Assembly (NCBI GenBank): GCA_003216465.1
Contig: QCIU01000005.1
Location: forward strand, 62,001 to 126,000
Length of the DNA: 64,000 nt
Direction of reading: 5' to 3'
From: Prochlorococcus sp. AG-402-N10
GTDB lineage: Bacteria > Cyanobacteriota > Cyanobacteriia > PCC-6307 > Cyanobiaceae
Part shown: piece by piece, positions 46,326-54,862 of the stretch
Numbering within the stretch: the first letter of the stretch is position 1
How the letters are laid out: every line of letters begins with the position of its first letter
Made by a program: the position numbers and the translations under genes
Notes under the pieces: model-generated
What the model was told of the DNA's origin: nothing
Database searches by the model: none
What the model saw: the letters and a program-made list of their open reading frames with translations, nothing else

Positions 46326-46396
46326 TTAAACCCATAATTCTTTATCCTTTTGAAGGATCCTTATTGATTTAAGTGTAAAAAAATTAAAATGGCATT

Positions 46397-46915
46397 CTAA
46401 AAATTAAAACATTTTCCATTGTAATTAGCAAAAGCAACTCCTCTATAATCAGAAATTATATTTGAACCACTTATATTTTTAGAATTTAGATCTAACATTA
46501 ATACAGTAATGTAAGGTCCTCCCTTTAAAGAAGTTCTTTGATCTGAAATTGCAATAATTTTATTCTTATCTTGATTAATTATTGAATAATCAAATTTGAG
46601 ATTATGTGTTTTACCCTCATAAAAAAAAGACACCTTTTGTATAAAAGTTCTTCGTTTTTGATCAATCTCTAATTGCCAATCATCTTCTGAATCTGACCAA
46701 ATAACATCATCACTATTTTTAAAATGATTTTTAATATCACAAGTTAATTTTATATTTTGAGCATTTACTTTTTCCGGAAATGCCAAAAAAAGCGGATTGA
46801 TTAATAAACTAACAGGTATCAAAAATGTACAAAAATATTTTCTGAATTTAATAAACAAAACTTTAAGAAAATAAATACTCTTAAGAAGAAATTTAATAGT
46901 ATTTGATTTCTTCAT
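46397..46915 (-). CDS. Secreted protein of unknown function, 172 aa
   Basis: An N-terminal hydrophobic segment (FLIPVSLLINPLFLAFPEKVNA) forms a signal peptide or anchor ending much like those of the TPR proteins. The mature part is beta-rich (IKLTCDIKNHF ... YITVLMLDLNS) with two cysteines and no family I recognise. It has its own flanking repeat pairs in the array. Confidence 0.68.
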   Translation of the reverse strand: MKKSNTIKFLLKSIYFLKVLFIKFRKYFCTFLIPVSLLINPLFLAFPEKVNAQNIKLTCDIKNHFKNSDDVIWSDSEDDWQLEIDQKRRTFIQKVSFFYEGKTHNLKFDYSIINQDKNKIIAISDQRTSLKGGPYITVLMLDLNSKNISGSNIISDYRGVAFANYNGKCFNF

Positions 46916-46934
46916 AAAGAAAGAAAAATATTTT

Positions 46935-47025
46935 GCAATAAACTGGCAACAAACTTACTAAATGAAATCGTAGTTATATTGTCATTTTTTCTTCATGATT
47001 TTCCCACAACAAACTCGCAACAAAC
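46935..47025. repeat. Two direct-repeat pairs, 11-bp period (CAACAAAC type)
   Basis: GCAATAAAC/GCAACAAAC at 46935 and 46946; ACAACAAAC/GCAACAAAC at 47006 and 47017. The second starts 59 nt from the guaA-tail copy at 47065. The unit shares this arm type at both ends (46306). Confidence 0.65.
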
Positions 47026-47064
47026 TGCAAGAATTAGGATATGACTACACTTTGACCCTACGAT

Positions 47065-47130
47065 TTATTCCCACTCAATGGTTCCACCCAATTTTGATGC
47101 TTCAAAGTCATTGATATCATTAACTTCTTC
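47065..47130 (-). repeat. Copy of guaA 3' end, about 20 codons (SKLGGTIEWE-stop)
   Basis: The minus strand reads VNDINDFEASKLGGTIEWE-stop; intact guaA ends [19 protein letters not shown]-stop, 10 of 19 identical and in register. The DNA is most alike in the last 20 bases. The short ORF reported at 47058-47243 crosses this in another frame and is not a gene. Confidence 0.85.
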
Positions 47131-47145
47131 AAAAGGGTAATTCTC

Positions 47146-47166
47146 GTGACAAATCCATGAAAAACC
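47146..47166. repeat. Direct-repeat pair, 11-bp period
   Basis: TGACAAATC at 47147 and TGAAAAACC at 47158. It directly abuts the conserved TPR 3' flank (GCTTCCATTCTTTATAC). Confidence 0.6.
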
Positions 47167-47262
47167 GAAGGCTTCCATTCTTTATACTTTTCTCTGTAAT
47201 TAGATGAACTAATTGTAGAGAATTGGTTTTTATTTTTAATCATTAAATAAGCAAAGTATCAA

Positions 47263-47967
47263 TTAAAACTTCATATCCCGGCACCAAGAAGCATTTTCTG
47301 TTTTTAACCAATTTGCGATTTTAGTATCTCCTAAAGAAATAGATTTTTTGTAATCTTTGCAAGCGCTTTTTTTATCCCCAAGTTTTTGTTTCGAGATGCC
47401 TCTATTTACAAAAGTAGAAGGGTCTTCAGGGGTTAATTCTATTGCTTTGTCATAATCTGATATTGCCCCTTCGTAGTCATTTATATTACGTTTTGAGTTT
47501 CCTCTATTGAAATAAATGTCGCCATCATTAGGATTTAATTTTATTGCCTTATTGTAGTCAGAAATTGCACCATAATAATCTCCAATTTTATTCCTTGCAA
47601 TACCTCGATTTTCGAAAGCATCAGTATATTTAGGTTCTAATTCTGTTGCTTTGTCATAATCTGAAATCGCCCCTTTATAATCGCTAATTTGATACTTAGA
47701 TAATCCCCTATTGTAATACCAAGTTGATTCATTAGGATCTAATTTAATTGCTTTAGTATAATAAGAAATTGCTAAATAGTGATCGCCTTGTTCCCATGCT
47801 TTTATTCCTTTTTTGTTATTTGACAACGCACTATCTGCCTCAACTTTTTCGGGTAAAGTGAGCATCATTGCAAAACTAGATACTAAGAAACTTGTTTTGA
47901 TTAATAAAGGTTGACCTAAAGGAATTAAAGATAATATTGCACCAATAAAAGCAGTTCGTTTTTTCAT
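47263..47967 (-). CDS. Secreted or membrane-anchored TPR protein B
   Basis: I start at the ATG aligned with its paralogue (MKKRTAFIGAILSLIPLGQP), 234 aa; the track begins 12 nt upstream at a GTG. Five TPR units follow the anchor (YLAISYYTKAIKLDPNE onward). The C-terminal KKSACKDYKKSISLGDTKIANWLK is shared with protein C. Conserved upstream and downstream flanks show descent from the same ancestral unit. Confidence 0.82.
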   Translation of the reverse strand: MKKRTAFIGAILSLIPLGQPLLIKTSFLVSSFAMMLTLPEKVEADSALSNNKKGIKAWEQGDHYLAISYYTKAIKLDPNESTWYYNRGLSKYQISDYKGAISDYDKATELEPKYTDAFENRGIARNKIGDYYGAISDYNKAIKLNPNDGDIYFNRGNSKRNINDYEGAISDYDKAIELTPEDPSTFVNRGISKQKLGDKKSACKDYKKSISLGDTKIANWLKTENASWCRDMKF

Positions 47968-47994
47968 ATCAAGATTCACTTTTAATTAATATAC

Positions 47995-48035
47995 CAACTG
48001 TAGAGAAAACAGACTTTATACGATTTCTCTATAGA
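47995..48035 (-). promoter_or_regulatory. Conserved upstream block of TPR gene B
   Basis: CAACTGTAGAGAAAACAG then ACGATTTCTCT, matching the blocks at 46048 and 49144. The minus-strand TATATT candidate -10 lies just toward the gene. Confidence 0.55.
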
Positions 48036-48051
48036 GATGAGATTTTACCCT

Positions 48052-48073
48052 CACGTGTAACCCACGTGTAACC
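48052..48073. repeat. Exact 11-bp tandem repeat
   Basis: CACGTGTAACC occurs twice head to tail with no change. It starts 60 nt from the guaA-tail copy at 48112. Confidence 0.75.
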
Positions 48074-48111
48074 AATTTGTTTAGACTATAAATGACTTTA
48101 TACCCCTTGGA

Positions 48112-48174
48112 CTATTCCCACTCAATGGTTCCACCCAATTTTGAAACTTCAAAGTCGTTGGTATCATTGACTTC
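48112..48174 (-). repeat. Copy of guaA 3' end, about 20 codons (SKLGGTIEWE-stop)
   Basis: The minus strand reads EVNDTNDFEVSKLGGTIEWE-stop, nearly the same as the copy at 47065 and in register with the guaA C-terminus. The two copies are closer to each other than to guaA. Confidence 0.85.
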
Positions 48175-48191
48175 TAAAAATTGGTAATTTC

Positions 48192-48213
48192 CGTGACAAA
48201 CCCGTGACAAACA
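48192..48213. repeat. Exact 11-bp tandem repeat
   Basis: CCGTGACAAAC occurs twice head to tail. GTGACAAAC starts 81 nt from the guaA-tail copy at 48112. Confidence 0.75.
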
Positions 48214-48309
48214 TATTAGTTCCATTCTTTATACTTTTCGTTGTAACCATATGAACTAATTGGAGAGAATACATTTTTATTTTCACTGATAAGATAAACA
48301 AATTTTCAA

Positions 48310-49116
48310 TTAAAACATCATTTTTCGGCACCACTTAGCATCAACTCCTTTTAACCAATTTGCAGTTTCAGTATCTCCTAATGAGATAGATTTTTTGTAA
48401 TCTTTGCAAGCAGCACGATCATCTCCCAATTCTTTTTTGATATTTCCCCTATTAACATATGCATTGTAGTATTTCGGATCAAACTTTATTGATTTTGTAT
48501 AATCAGCAATGCTTCCTTGAAGATCTCCAATTGCTTTCTTACTCCAAGCACGGTTATAGTATGCTAGAGCGTATTTTGAGTCTATTTTAATTGCTTTATT
48601 GAAGTCTGAAATTGCAGCATAATTATCTTCTAAATAACTTTTATTCAATCCACGATTCAAATATGTTTTTGCATTTTTTGGATCTATTGTAGTTACTTTA
48701 TCATAGTCTGAAATTGCTGCTTTATAATCTTTGATCACACTTTTACTCCAAGCACGATTACTATATGCCAAAGCATAATTTGGATTAATCTCAATTGATT
48801 TGTTGTAGTCTGAAATTGCGGCATACTCGTCACCTAACTTTGATTTATTCCAACCACGATTCATATAAGCAACATAATTATCAGGTTCCAATTCTATAAC
48901 CTTAGTAAAATTTTTTATTGCTCCTTTATGATCACCTTTATTGCCCATTTCATAAGCAATATCAAAATACTTATCTGCACTCTTTGCATTTACTTTTTGA
49001 GGAAGAGCAAGCATCAAACTTGTAGTTGATAAAACCACACCAGATTTAATAATTAAAGGTTGCCCTATAGAAATTAAAGATAACATTGCACCAATTAAAA
49101 CATTTCGTTTTTTCAT
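48310..49116 (-). CDS. Secreted or membrane-anchored TPR protein C
   Basis: The longest paralogue: 268 aa from the ATG MKKRNVLIGAMLSLISIGQP (the track starts 18 nt upstream at TTG). An N-terminal hydrophobic anchor is followed by six TPR units (EYAAISDYNKSIEINPNYA and so on). The C-terminus RAACKDYKKSISLGDTETANWLKG matches protein B. Confidence 0.82.
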   Translation of the reverse strand: MKKRNVLIGAMLSLISIGQPLIIKSGVVLSTTSLMLALPQKVNAKSADKYFDIAYEMGNKGDHKGAIKNFTKVIELEPDNYVAYMNRGWNKSKLGDEYAAISDYNKSIEINPNYALAYSNRAWSKSVIKDYKAAISDYDKVTTIDPKNAKTYLNRGLNKSYLEDNYAAISDFNKAIKIDSKYALAYYNRAWSKKAIGDLQGSIADYTKSIKFDPKYYNAYVNRGNIKKELGDDRAACKDYKKSISLGDTETANWLKGVDAKWCRKMMF

Positions 49117-49143
49117 ATCAAAATTTACTTTCAATCAATATAC

Positions 49144-49190
49144 CAACTGTAGAGAAAAAAAACTTTCTACGATTTCTCTTAAGAGATGGT
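49144..49190 (-). promoter_or_regulatory. Conserved upstream block of TPR gene C
   Basis: CAACTGTAGAGAAAAAA then CTTTCTACGATTTCTCTTAAGAGA. The GTAGA/TCTAC inverted repeat and the TTAAGAG extension are shared with the block upstream of TPR gene A. Confidence 0.55.
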
Positions 49191-49202
49191 CAATTAGGTC
49201 TA

Positions 49203-49281
49203 TGACAAACCCTTGACAAATAGAGGGGTGTAATCCCAGTATTACCCTTACTATCTCATACGTGACAAACTCGTGACAAAC
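49203..49281. repeat. Two direct-repeat pairs, 11-bp period, beside guaA
   Basis: TGACAAAC/TGACAAAT at 49203 and 49214; GTGACAAAC exact at 49262 and 49273. The second starts 59 nt from the guaA stop. The block is homologous to 45265-45344. Confidence 0.75.
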
Positions 49282-49320
49282 CCCAAAAATGAGGATATAA
49301 CTACAATCTGACCATATAAC

Positions 49321-50907
49321 TTATTCCCACTCAATTGTTCCTGGAGGCTTACTAGTAATATCGAAAACAACCCTATTTACCTGAGCTACTTCATTAACAA
49401 TTCTATTAGAAATTCTTTCTAGAGTTTCGTAAGGAATTCTTGACCAATCTGCCGTCATACCATCTTCGCTTGATACGCATCGTAATACTATCGGCCAAGC
49501 ATAGGTTCTTTTATCCCCCATAACCCCTACAGTCTTTACAGGTAGAAGAACTGCAAAAGCTTGCCAAATATCATTATAAAGACAAGCTTTTTTTATTTCA
49601 TCTCTTACTATCCAATCTGCATCTCTCAAACAATTTAGTTTTTCATTAGAAACTTCACCCAAGATTCTTATTGCTAAACCAGGGCCCGGGAATGGATGTC
49701 TTTTAATAATTTCATCTGGTAATCCAAGAGCTTTTCCAAGTTTCCTAACTTCATCTTTAAAAAGTTTTCTTAATGGTTCAACTAATTTAAATTGCAAATC
49801 TTTTGGTAAACCTCCCACATTATGATGACTTTTTATTTTTACTGCGATTCGCTCACCGGTCTTCGGATCTAAATTTGTTCCTGCGCTCTCAATAACATCT
49901 GGATAGAGAGTCCCTTGAGCCAAATATTGGAAAGGACCTAATCTGTTACTCTCCTCCTCAAAAACTCTAATAAATTCCCCACCAATAATCTTTCGTTTTT
50001 CTTCTGGATCAGTTATTCCATTTAATTTAAGAATAAATCTTTCCCTAGCATTGATATATTCAACTTTTATATCAAATTTTTTATCAAAAAATTCCATTAA
50101 AAATTCAGGTTCACCTTTTCTCATAAAACCTTGATCTATAAACATACATGTAAGCTGTTTACCAATAGCTTTGTTGAGAAGAAAAGCAAGGGTTGATGAA
50201 TCTACTCCACCAGAAAGAGCAAGTAAAACTTTCTTATCTCCTACTTGTTCCTGAATTCTTGGAATTGTTTCCTCTAGGAAAGTTTCAGTAGTCCAATCGG
50301 CTTTACATTTGGAAATAGAATAAACAAAGTTTTTAATTACAGTCATTCCAAATTCTGAATGAATAACTTCAGGATGAAATTGAACACCAAATAATTTTTT
50401 TTGTTTATTTGATATTGCAGCATGAAGTGTATTTTCCGTATGAGCAATTTGAAGAAATCCCTCAGGTAAATTATTGATAGAATCACCATGGCTCATCCAC
50501 ATAATCGATTTATCTTTCACACCAGCGAGTAAATCACTTTCGCAATCAAGATTTATTGGTGCTCTACCGTATTCAGCTTTATTTCTTGCTTGAATTACAG
50601 TACCTCCTAAATCTCTAACCATTAATTGCATTCCATAACATATACCTAATACTGGAATGCCTAAATTAAATATCTTTGCATCACATTTAGGGGCATTATT
50701 CTCATATACAGAATTTGGGCCGCCACTTAAAATAATTCCTTTAGGGTTTATATTCTGTATCTCTCTAATAGAAATAAAGTTACTAACTACAAGAGAAAAT
50801 ACATTTGCTTCCCTTATTCTTCTTGCAATTAATTCAGAATATTGAGATCCAAAATCTAATATTAATATTGAGGGATCTCTCTCTTTTTTTAATAATTTTT
50901 TACTCAT
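49321..50907 (-). CDS. guaA: GMP synthase (glutamine-hydrolysing)
   Basis: 528 aa, standard. The N-terminal class I amidotransferase has [10 protein letters not shown] (catalytic Cys) and GVQFHPEV. The ATP-pyrophosphatase has [13 protein letters not shown]; the C-terminal dimerisation domain ends [10 protein letters not shown]. Converts XMP to GMP. The 3' end is intact, but up to 20 codons of it appear in diverged copies at 46225, 47065 and 48112, which suggests this end is an integration target. Confidence 0.98.
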   Translation of the reverse strand: MSKKLLKKERDPSILILDFGSQYSELIARRIREANVFSLVVSNFISIREIQNINPKGIILSGGPNSVYENNAPKCDAKIFNLGIPVLGICYGMQLMVRDLGGTVIQARNKAEYGRAPINLDCESDLLAGVKDKSIMWMSHGDSINNLPEGFLQIAHTENTLHAAISNKQKKLFGVQFHPEVIHSEFGMTVIKNFVYSISKCKADWTTETFLEETIPRIQEQVGDKKVLLALSGGVDSSTLAFLLNKAIGKQLTCMFIDQGFMRKGEPEFLMEFFDKKFDIKVEYINARERFILKLNGITDPEEKRKIIGGEFIRVFEEESNRLGPFQYLAQGTLYPDVIESAGTNLDPKTGERIAVKIKSHHNVGGLPKDLQFKLVEPLRKLFKDEVRKLGKALGLPDEIIKRHPFPGPGLAIRILGEVSNEKLNCLRDADWIVRDEIKKACLYNDIWQAFAVLLPVKTVGVMGDKRTYAWPIVLRCVSSEDGMTADWSRIPYETLERISNRIVNEVAQVNRVVFDITSKPPGTIEWE

Positions 50908-50955
50908 GTATAAAAGTTACCGCAATTTATTTGCAAAAACATAAACGACTTAAAA

Positions 50956-52074
50956 TTAGAAATCTTTGAAAGTAGAAATATAGTCTTTGCTGTTTATACC
51001 AGACCAACGGATTTTTCTATTTCTATCAAAGATAATTGCTGCAACTTGCATATCTGTTTTTGTATACCTATTAACGTACTCTATAGAACGCTTTTCAACA
51101 GTATCTGATAATTTATTCCATAGTTTATCAGCCATAGAAAGACTAAAACTTTCAAGAAGCAACAAAGCATCTTCAACTGTATATACTTGAGATAATTTTT
51201 TAATTATTTCTATTGGAACTTCTTCTTTTACAGCCAAATAAATTAGTATTTCAATCCTTGCATCAGCTAAATGATTATGAGTATGAAAAATACCTCCAGC
51301 TAGTTTAATCAATTTTCCATGATAACCAAAAAGAATTACTGTTTTTATTTTTTGTACTGCAGCATCAACTAATAATGGTCCTATCCAATTTCCTACTTTA
51401 ATAATAGGAAATTTTATATTCAAACTATTTACTAGATTTAAGCCATTTTCACCAATAACAAAAATAATAGTTTCACAAAATTCATTAGAAGTAATATGTT
51501 TCAGCTCTGCTTTTGCAATTTTTAATTGGTCAGGTGAAGCGCTTGAAAAAGTTTCAGCACTAGTACCGATAATAGATAATCCTTCGACAATTCCAAATGA
51601 TTTATTACTAGTTCTTTCTGCCAAAAATTTTCCATTTGGGAATATGATTTCTAAATTCAATTTATATCCCTTTGGAATAATATCTAGTAAATTTGCAATT
51701 AGAACTTCTTTGGCAAAATTAGAAATGCAGATCTCTGATGTCTGTTTATTAATACCAACACCATAACCTGGAATAATATTGATCAGATCTAATGAGGTAT
51801 GGTTTTTTTTATCAGTTTTGTCTAAAGAAACAATTGTCCATATTTCTAAGTTTTGAGTTAAGTCAAGATCCAATCCAGAATCTACAAAAGAAATTCCAAG
51901 AGCATTTGACTTTCTATTGATTAATCCAGAAGAATGAACCTTAATTTTTATTAGATTTTTGTCTTTAGGAATTGTAATTAATTCATAATCTTCAAATGGT
52001 AATCCTATTAATTTTTTTACTGCTGACTTAGCAGCTCCAGTTACCCATAAAGGTAAAGAAAATCCTTTTTTCAA
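50956..52074 (-). CDS. cbiD: Cobalt-precorrin-5B C1-methyltransferase (CbiD)
   Basis: 372 aa matching CbiD in length and in the N-terminal TGAAKSAVKKL, the PGYGVGINK motif, IVEGLSIIGTSAETFS and the FGYHGKLIKLAGGIFHTHNH motif near residue 275. It methylates C1 in the anaerobic-type corrin pathway. It lies 49 nt upstream of guaA on the same strand and may be co-transcribed. Confidence 0.92.
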   Translation of the reverse strand: MKKGFSLPLWVTGAAKSAVKKLIGLPFEDYELITIPKDKNLIKIKVHSSGLINRKSNALGISFVDSGLDLDLTQNLEIWTIVSLDKTDKKNHTSLDLINIIPGYGVGINKQTSEICISNFAKEVLIANLLDIIPKGYKLNLEIIFPNGKFLAERTSNKSFGIVEGLSIIGTSAETFSSASPDQLKIAKAELKHITSNEFCETIIFVIGENGLNLVNSLNIKFPIIKVGNWIGPLLVDAAVQKIKTVILFGYHGKLIKLAGGIFHTHNHLADARIEILIYLAVKEEVPIEIIKKLSQVYTVEDALLLLESFSLSMADKLWNKLSDTVEKRSIEYVNRYTKTDMQVAAIIFDRNRKIRWSGINSKDYISTFKDF

Positions 52075-52134
52075 ATCAAGTAATTGAAAAATATTTTATG
52101 ACTATTAATCTTAGAATGACTTATTACTCAAAAA

Positions 52135-53298
52135 TTGGCCATACAACAAAAATTATCATTGATGATACCTGGTCCCACACCAGTTCCAGAAAAAGTTTTA
52201 CAAGCACTTGGAAGGCATCCAATCGGACATAGAAGTAAAGATTTTCAAGATCTTGTTGAGATCACCACAAAAAATCTACAATGGCTACATCAAACAGAAA
52301 ATGATGTTTTAACGATTACAGGTAGTGGAACTGCTGCTATGGAGGCAGGAATTATAAATACTTTGAGCAAAGGAGACAAAGTTATTTGTGGTGATAATGG
52401 AAAATTCGGCCAAAGATGGGTAAAAGTTGCAAAAGAATTCGGACTCGAAGTTATTAAAGTTGATGCAGCATGGGGCGCCCCACTTGATCCAGAACGTTTT
52501 CAAGAAATTTTAGAAAAAGATGTGGAAAAAGAAATAAAAGCAGTTATTCTTACACATTCAGAAACCTCAACAGGAGTAATTAATGATTTAAAAACAATAA
52601 GTTCTCATATACGTAAACATGAAAAAGCTTTATCAATTATTGATTGCGTAACAAGTATTGGAGCTTGTAATGTACCCGTAGATAAATGGGAGCTGGACAT
52701 TGTTGCATCAGGTTCTCAAAAAGGATATATGATACCTCCAGGATTAAGCTTTGTATCTATGAGTCAAAAAGCATGGCAAGCTTCAGAAACCTCAAATTTA
52801 CCTAAATTCTATTTAAATTTAAAATCATACAAAAAAAGTCTTTCGAATAATAGCAACCCTTTTACTCCTGCAGTTAATTTAGTTTTTGCTTTAGATGAGT
52901 CTTTGAAAATGATGAAAGATGAAGGACTAGAAAAAATTTTTCAAAGACATATAAAAAATCAATTAGCCGTAACCGAGGCAGCAAAAACTCTAAATCTAAA
53001 ATTATTTGCACATGAAAAACATTTAAGTCCTTCTGTTACTGCGATACAAATAGAAGATATAGATGCAGAAAAGTTTCGAAAAACGATAAAAAATAAATAT
53101 GATATTTTATTAGCCGGAGGGCAAGATCATTTAAAAGGAAAGATATTTAGGGTAGGTCACCTAGGTTATATAAACAATAGGGATATAATTTCGGTAATAG
53201 CAGCTATTGGAAATACACTAATCGAACAAAATAAGATTTCTACTGAAGTAGCGGGAGAAGCATTAAAAGTAGCTTCATTTCATTTGTCAGAAACTTAA
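52135..53298 (+). CDS. Class V aminotransferase (serine-glyoxylate aminotransferase type)
   Basis: A 387-aa PLP enzyme. LMIPGPTPVPEKVLQALGRHPIGHR is the family's N-terminus, HSETSTGVIND binds the cofactor, and the PLP lysine is in VASGSQKGYMIPPG. Cyanobacterial members act in photorespiratory glyoxylate handling. The start is a TTG since the upstream frame is closed by TGA. Exact amino donor cannot be told by eye. Confidence 0.9.
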   Translation: MAIQQKLSLMIPGPTPVPEKVLQALGRHPIGHRSKDFQDLVEITTKNLQWLHQTENDVLTITGSGTAAMEAGIINTLSKGDKVICGDNGKFGQRWVKVAKEFGLEVIKVDAAWGAPLDPERFQEILEKDVEKEIKAVILTHSETSTGVINDLKTISSHIRKHEKALSIIDCVTSIGACNVPVDKWELDIVASGSQKGYMIPPGLSFVSMSQKAWQASETSNLPKFYLNLKSYKKSLSNNSNPFTPAVNLVFALDESLKMMKDEGLEKIFQRHIKNQLAVTEAAKTLNLKLFAHEKHLSPSVTAIQIEDIDAEKFRKTIKNKYDILLAGGQDHLKGKIFRVGHLGYINNRDIISVIAAIGNTLIEQNKISTEVAGEALKVASFHLSET

Positions 53299-53299
53299 T

Positions 53300-53497
53300 T
53301 TAAGTACCTGGTTCCTCGACGTTTCCGCCTAATTCAAATATCTTTTTTCTTAAAGATAGCGATTTTTCTTGATCACCCTTAGTTTGAGCAACTGCAAGAG
53401 CAAATTCTAATTTTTCAAGTTGATGCCCACCTTCAAAAAAAGATAATTTCTTTTTTATAGGGTTTCTATTACTTCTTAAAGAAATTTTTGAAGCCAT
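53300..53497 (-). CDS. Small basic hypothetical protein, 65 aa
   Basis: I prefer the internal ATG (MASKISLRSNRNPIKKKLSF) to the track's start 54 nt upstream, whose extra residues look non-coding. The rest reads EKLEFALAVAQTKGDQEKSL, a helical hairpin-like charged stretch. No family recognised. It ends 1 nt from the convergent aminotransferase stop. Confidence 0.65.
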   Translation of the reverse strand: MASKISLRSNRNPIKKKLSFFEGGHQLEKLEFALAVAQTKGDQEKSLSLRKKIFELGGNVEEPGT

Positions 53498-53700
53498 AAC
53501 AAATAATGCTTTCTTATTATTATGCCAACTGAAATGCCTAATATGCAGCAAAAAGTAAAACTAATTTTAAAATATTAATTCTTATTTAAAATTGGAAAAG
53601 ATTTTGAAGTTTAAAAAAGTAAATGGCATCATATTATGCACATATAATCATGCCTTAAATTTTTTTTCTAATATTATGTCCAAACAACTTATTTATTTTA

Positions 53701-54213
53701 ATGTCAAATATCAACCTAATTTATTATTTAATTGCGGGAACGACCATTGGAGCACTAGCTCTAAAAACTGGCATCCCTGCTGCTCCTCTTGCAGGTGCTT
53801 TAATAGGGGCAAGCATATTAAGCATTAGCGGAAAAATTGAAGCTGCTGCTTGGCCTAATGGAACAAGAACCATACTAGAAATCAGTATTGGAACCGTTAT
53901 TGGAACAAGCTTAACAAAAAGCTCTTTAACTGAGTTACAAACTTTATGGAAACCTGCGATTCTTATAACCTTTACATTAGTAATTACTGGTTTAGCGATA
54001 GGCTTATGGACCAGCAGATTACTCAACGTAGACATAATAACAACAATTCTTGGAGCAGCTCCGGGAGGAATAAGTGGAATGAGTCTTGTTGGTTCAGAAT
54101 ATGGAGTAGGGCCTGCAGTTGCGACTCTTCATGCCGTTAGATTAATTACCGTACTTTTAATCCTGCCATTAGTAGTAAAAATGTTGAACCTTTTCGGGAT
54201 AATTAAATCGTAA
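53701..54213 (+). CDS. AbrB-family membrane protein (half-length, PF05145-like)
   Basis: 170 aa with about five hydrophobic helices and the repeat signature AAPGGISGMSLVGSEYGVGPAVATLHAVRL typical of the AbrB/'ammonia monooxygenase' membrane family, in which two such halves are normally fused. Here there is a single half, as in many cyanobacteria. Substrate unknown. The short plus-strand ORF at 53592 overlaps it out of frame. Confidence 0.82.
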   Translation: MSNINLIYYLIAGTTIGALALKTGIPAAPLAGALIGASILSISGKIEAAAWPNGTRTILEISIGTVIGTSLTKSSLTELQTLWKPAILITFTLVITGLAIGLWTSRLLNVDIITTILGAAPGGISGMSLVGSEYGVGPAVATLHAVRLITVLLILPLVVKMLNLFGIIKS

Positions 54214-54272
54214 ACATATCTAGACATAACTGAAATAATCGATACTTTTTATATAGAGAATAAAAAAATTAA

Positions 54273-54692
54273 ATGAAAAGGTACATAAATAAAAAATTCC
54301 TTATACCTATATTTGCTCTTTTTGCTCCAACACTATTTTTTATCTCCGAAGCAAATGCAGCTTCTTTCGGAGCAGAAATCTTTTGCACAATGAGAGATGG
54401 AGGTAATGATCATGAAAGCAGTTGGGAAGCTGCTTACAGCTACATTAAAAGACAAAAAGGAGGAATTTTTAAAATCTCGCCTACACAAGCAGCAGCAATG
54501 ATAGTTGAGACAGTTGTCAGGGAAAGAGATAAGTTTTCATACTGCGTTGAATATTTAAATCAATTACACCCAGATAGGAAATTACAACTCGAACAAAATA
54601 GAAAAGAAAAAAAGATAAAAAAAGAACAGGAACTCCGTGAAAAAGAAAAAAATGATTTCTCTGAAGAAACATTTGATAGATACAGCTATTAA
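54273..54692 (+). CDS. Secreted hypothetical protein, 139 aa
   Basis: A signal peptide (LIPIFALFAPTLFFISEANA) is followed by a compact domain with two cysteines (FCTMRDGG ... SYCVEYL) and a C-terminal charged tail of Lys and Glu. No function known to me. The neighbouring stretch 54693-54862 is AT-rich without a visible gene. Confidence 0.75.
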   Translation: MKRYINKKFLIPIFALFAPTLFFISEANAASFGAEIFCTMRDGGNDHESSWEAAYSYIKRQKGGIFKISPTQAAAMIVETVVRERDKFSYCVEYLNQLHPDRKLQLEQNRKEKKIKKEQELREKEKNDFSEETFDRYSY

Positions 54693-54862
54693 CAGTCAAA
54701 AGGAAAATTAATTGTAATAAAACCTTAAAAAAATATTATTTAAAAAGTATAATTGTATACATAAAATATATTTAATTTAGCAAATATACTTTTTAAAGTT
54801 ATACAATTTCTATTGACTTTCATAAATTATCGGTCAAAATTACATGTAATTAAATAATCTGA

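Larger units (their letters stand above)
46225..47064. mobile_element. Candidate element at the guaA locus, unit 2 (172-aa secreted protein)
   Basis: Bounded by guaA-tail copies at 46225 and 47065. The left repeat pair begins 81 nt from the left copy (46306). Right pairs are at 46935 and 47006, the latter 59 nt from the right copy. These distances equal those of the TPR units, but the cargo is unrelated, which argues against simple tandem gene duplication. Confidence 0.6.
47065..48111. mobile_element. Candidate element at the guaA locus, unit 3 (TPR gene B)
   Basis: Bounded by guaA-tail copies at 47065 and 48112. The left pair begins 81 nt in (47146). The right pair is an exact tandem CACGTGTAACC at 48052, 60 nt from the right copy. 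Left and right arm sequences differ in this unit. Confidence 0.6.
48112..49320. mobile_element. Candidate element at the guaA locus, unit 4 (TPR gene C, next to guaA)
   Basis: Bounded by the guaA-tail copy at 48112 and the intact guaA 3' end. The left pair begins 81 nt in (48193). Right pairs are at 49203 and 49262, the latter 59 nt from guaA. Both ends use the GTGACAAAC arm type. Confidence 0.6.

Noticed and set aside
47058-47243. 61-aa minus-strand ORF
   Set aside because: It crosses the guaA-tail copy, an arm-repeat pair and the TPR 3' flank in an unrelated frame; no coding character of its own.
45265-49281. Repeat pairs as plasmid-type iterons or a replication origin
   Set aside because: Only two copies per site, spread over kilobases and tied to guaA-tail copies; no initiator gene or DnaA-box cluster.
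45345-49320. Integron gene-cassette array
   Set aside because: No IntI, and the repeated sites lack the attC inverted-repeat layout; they are gene 3' ends with tandem direct repeats instead.
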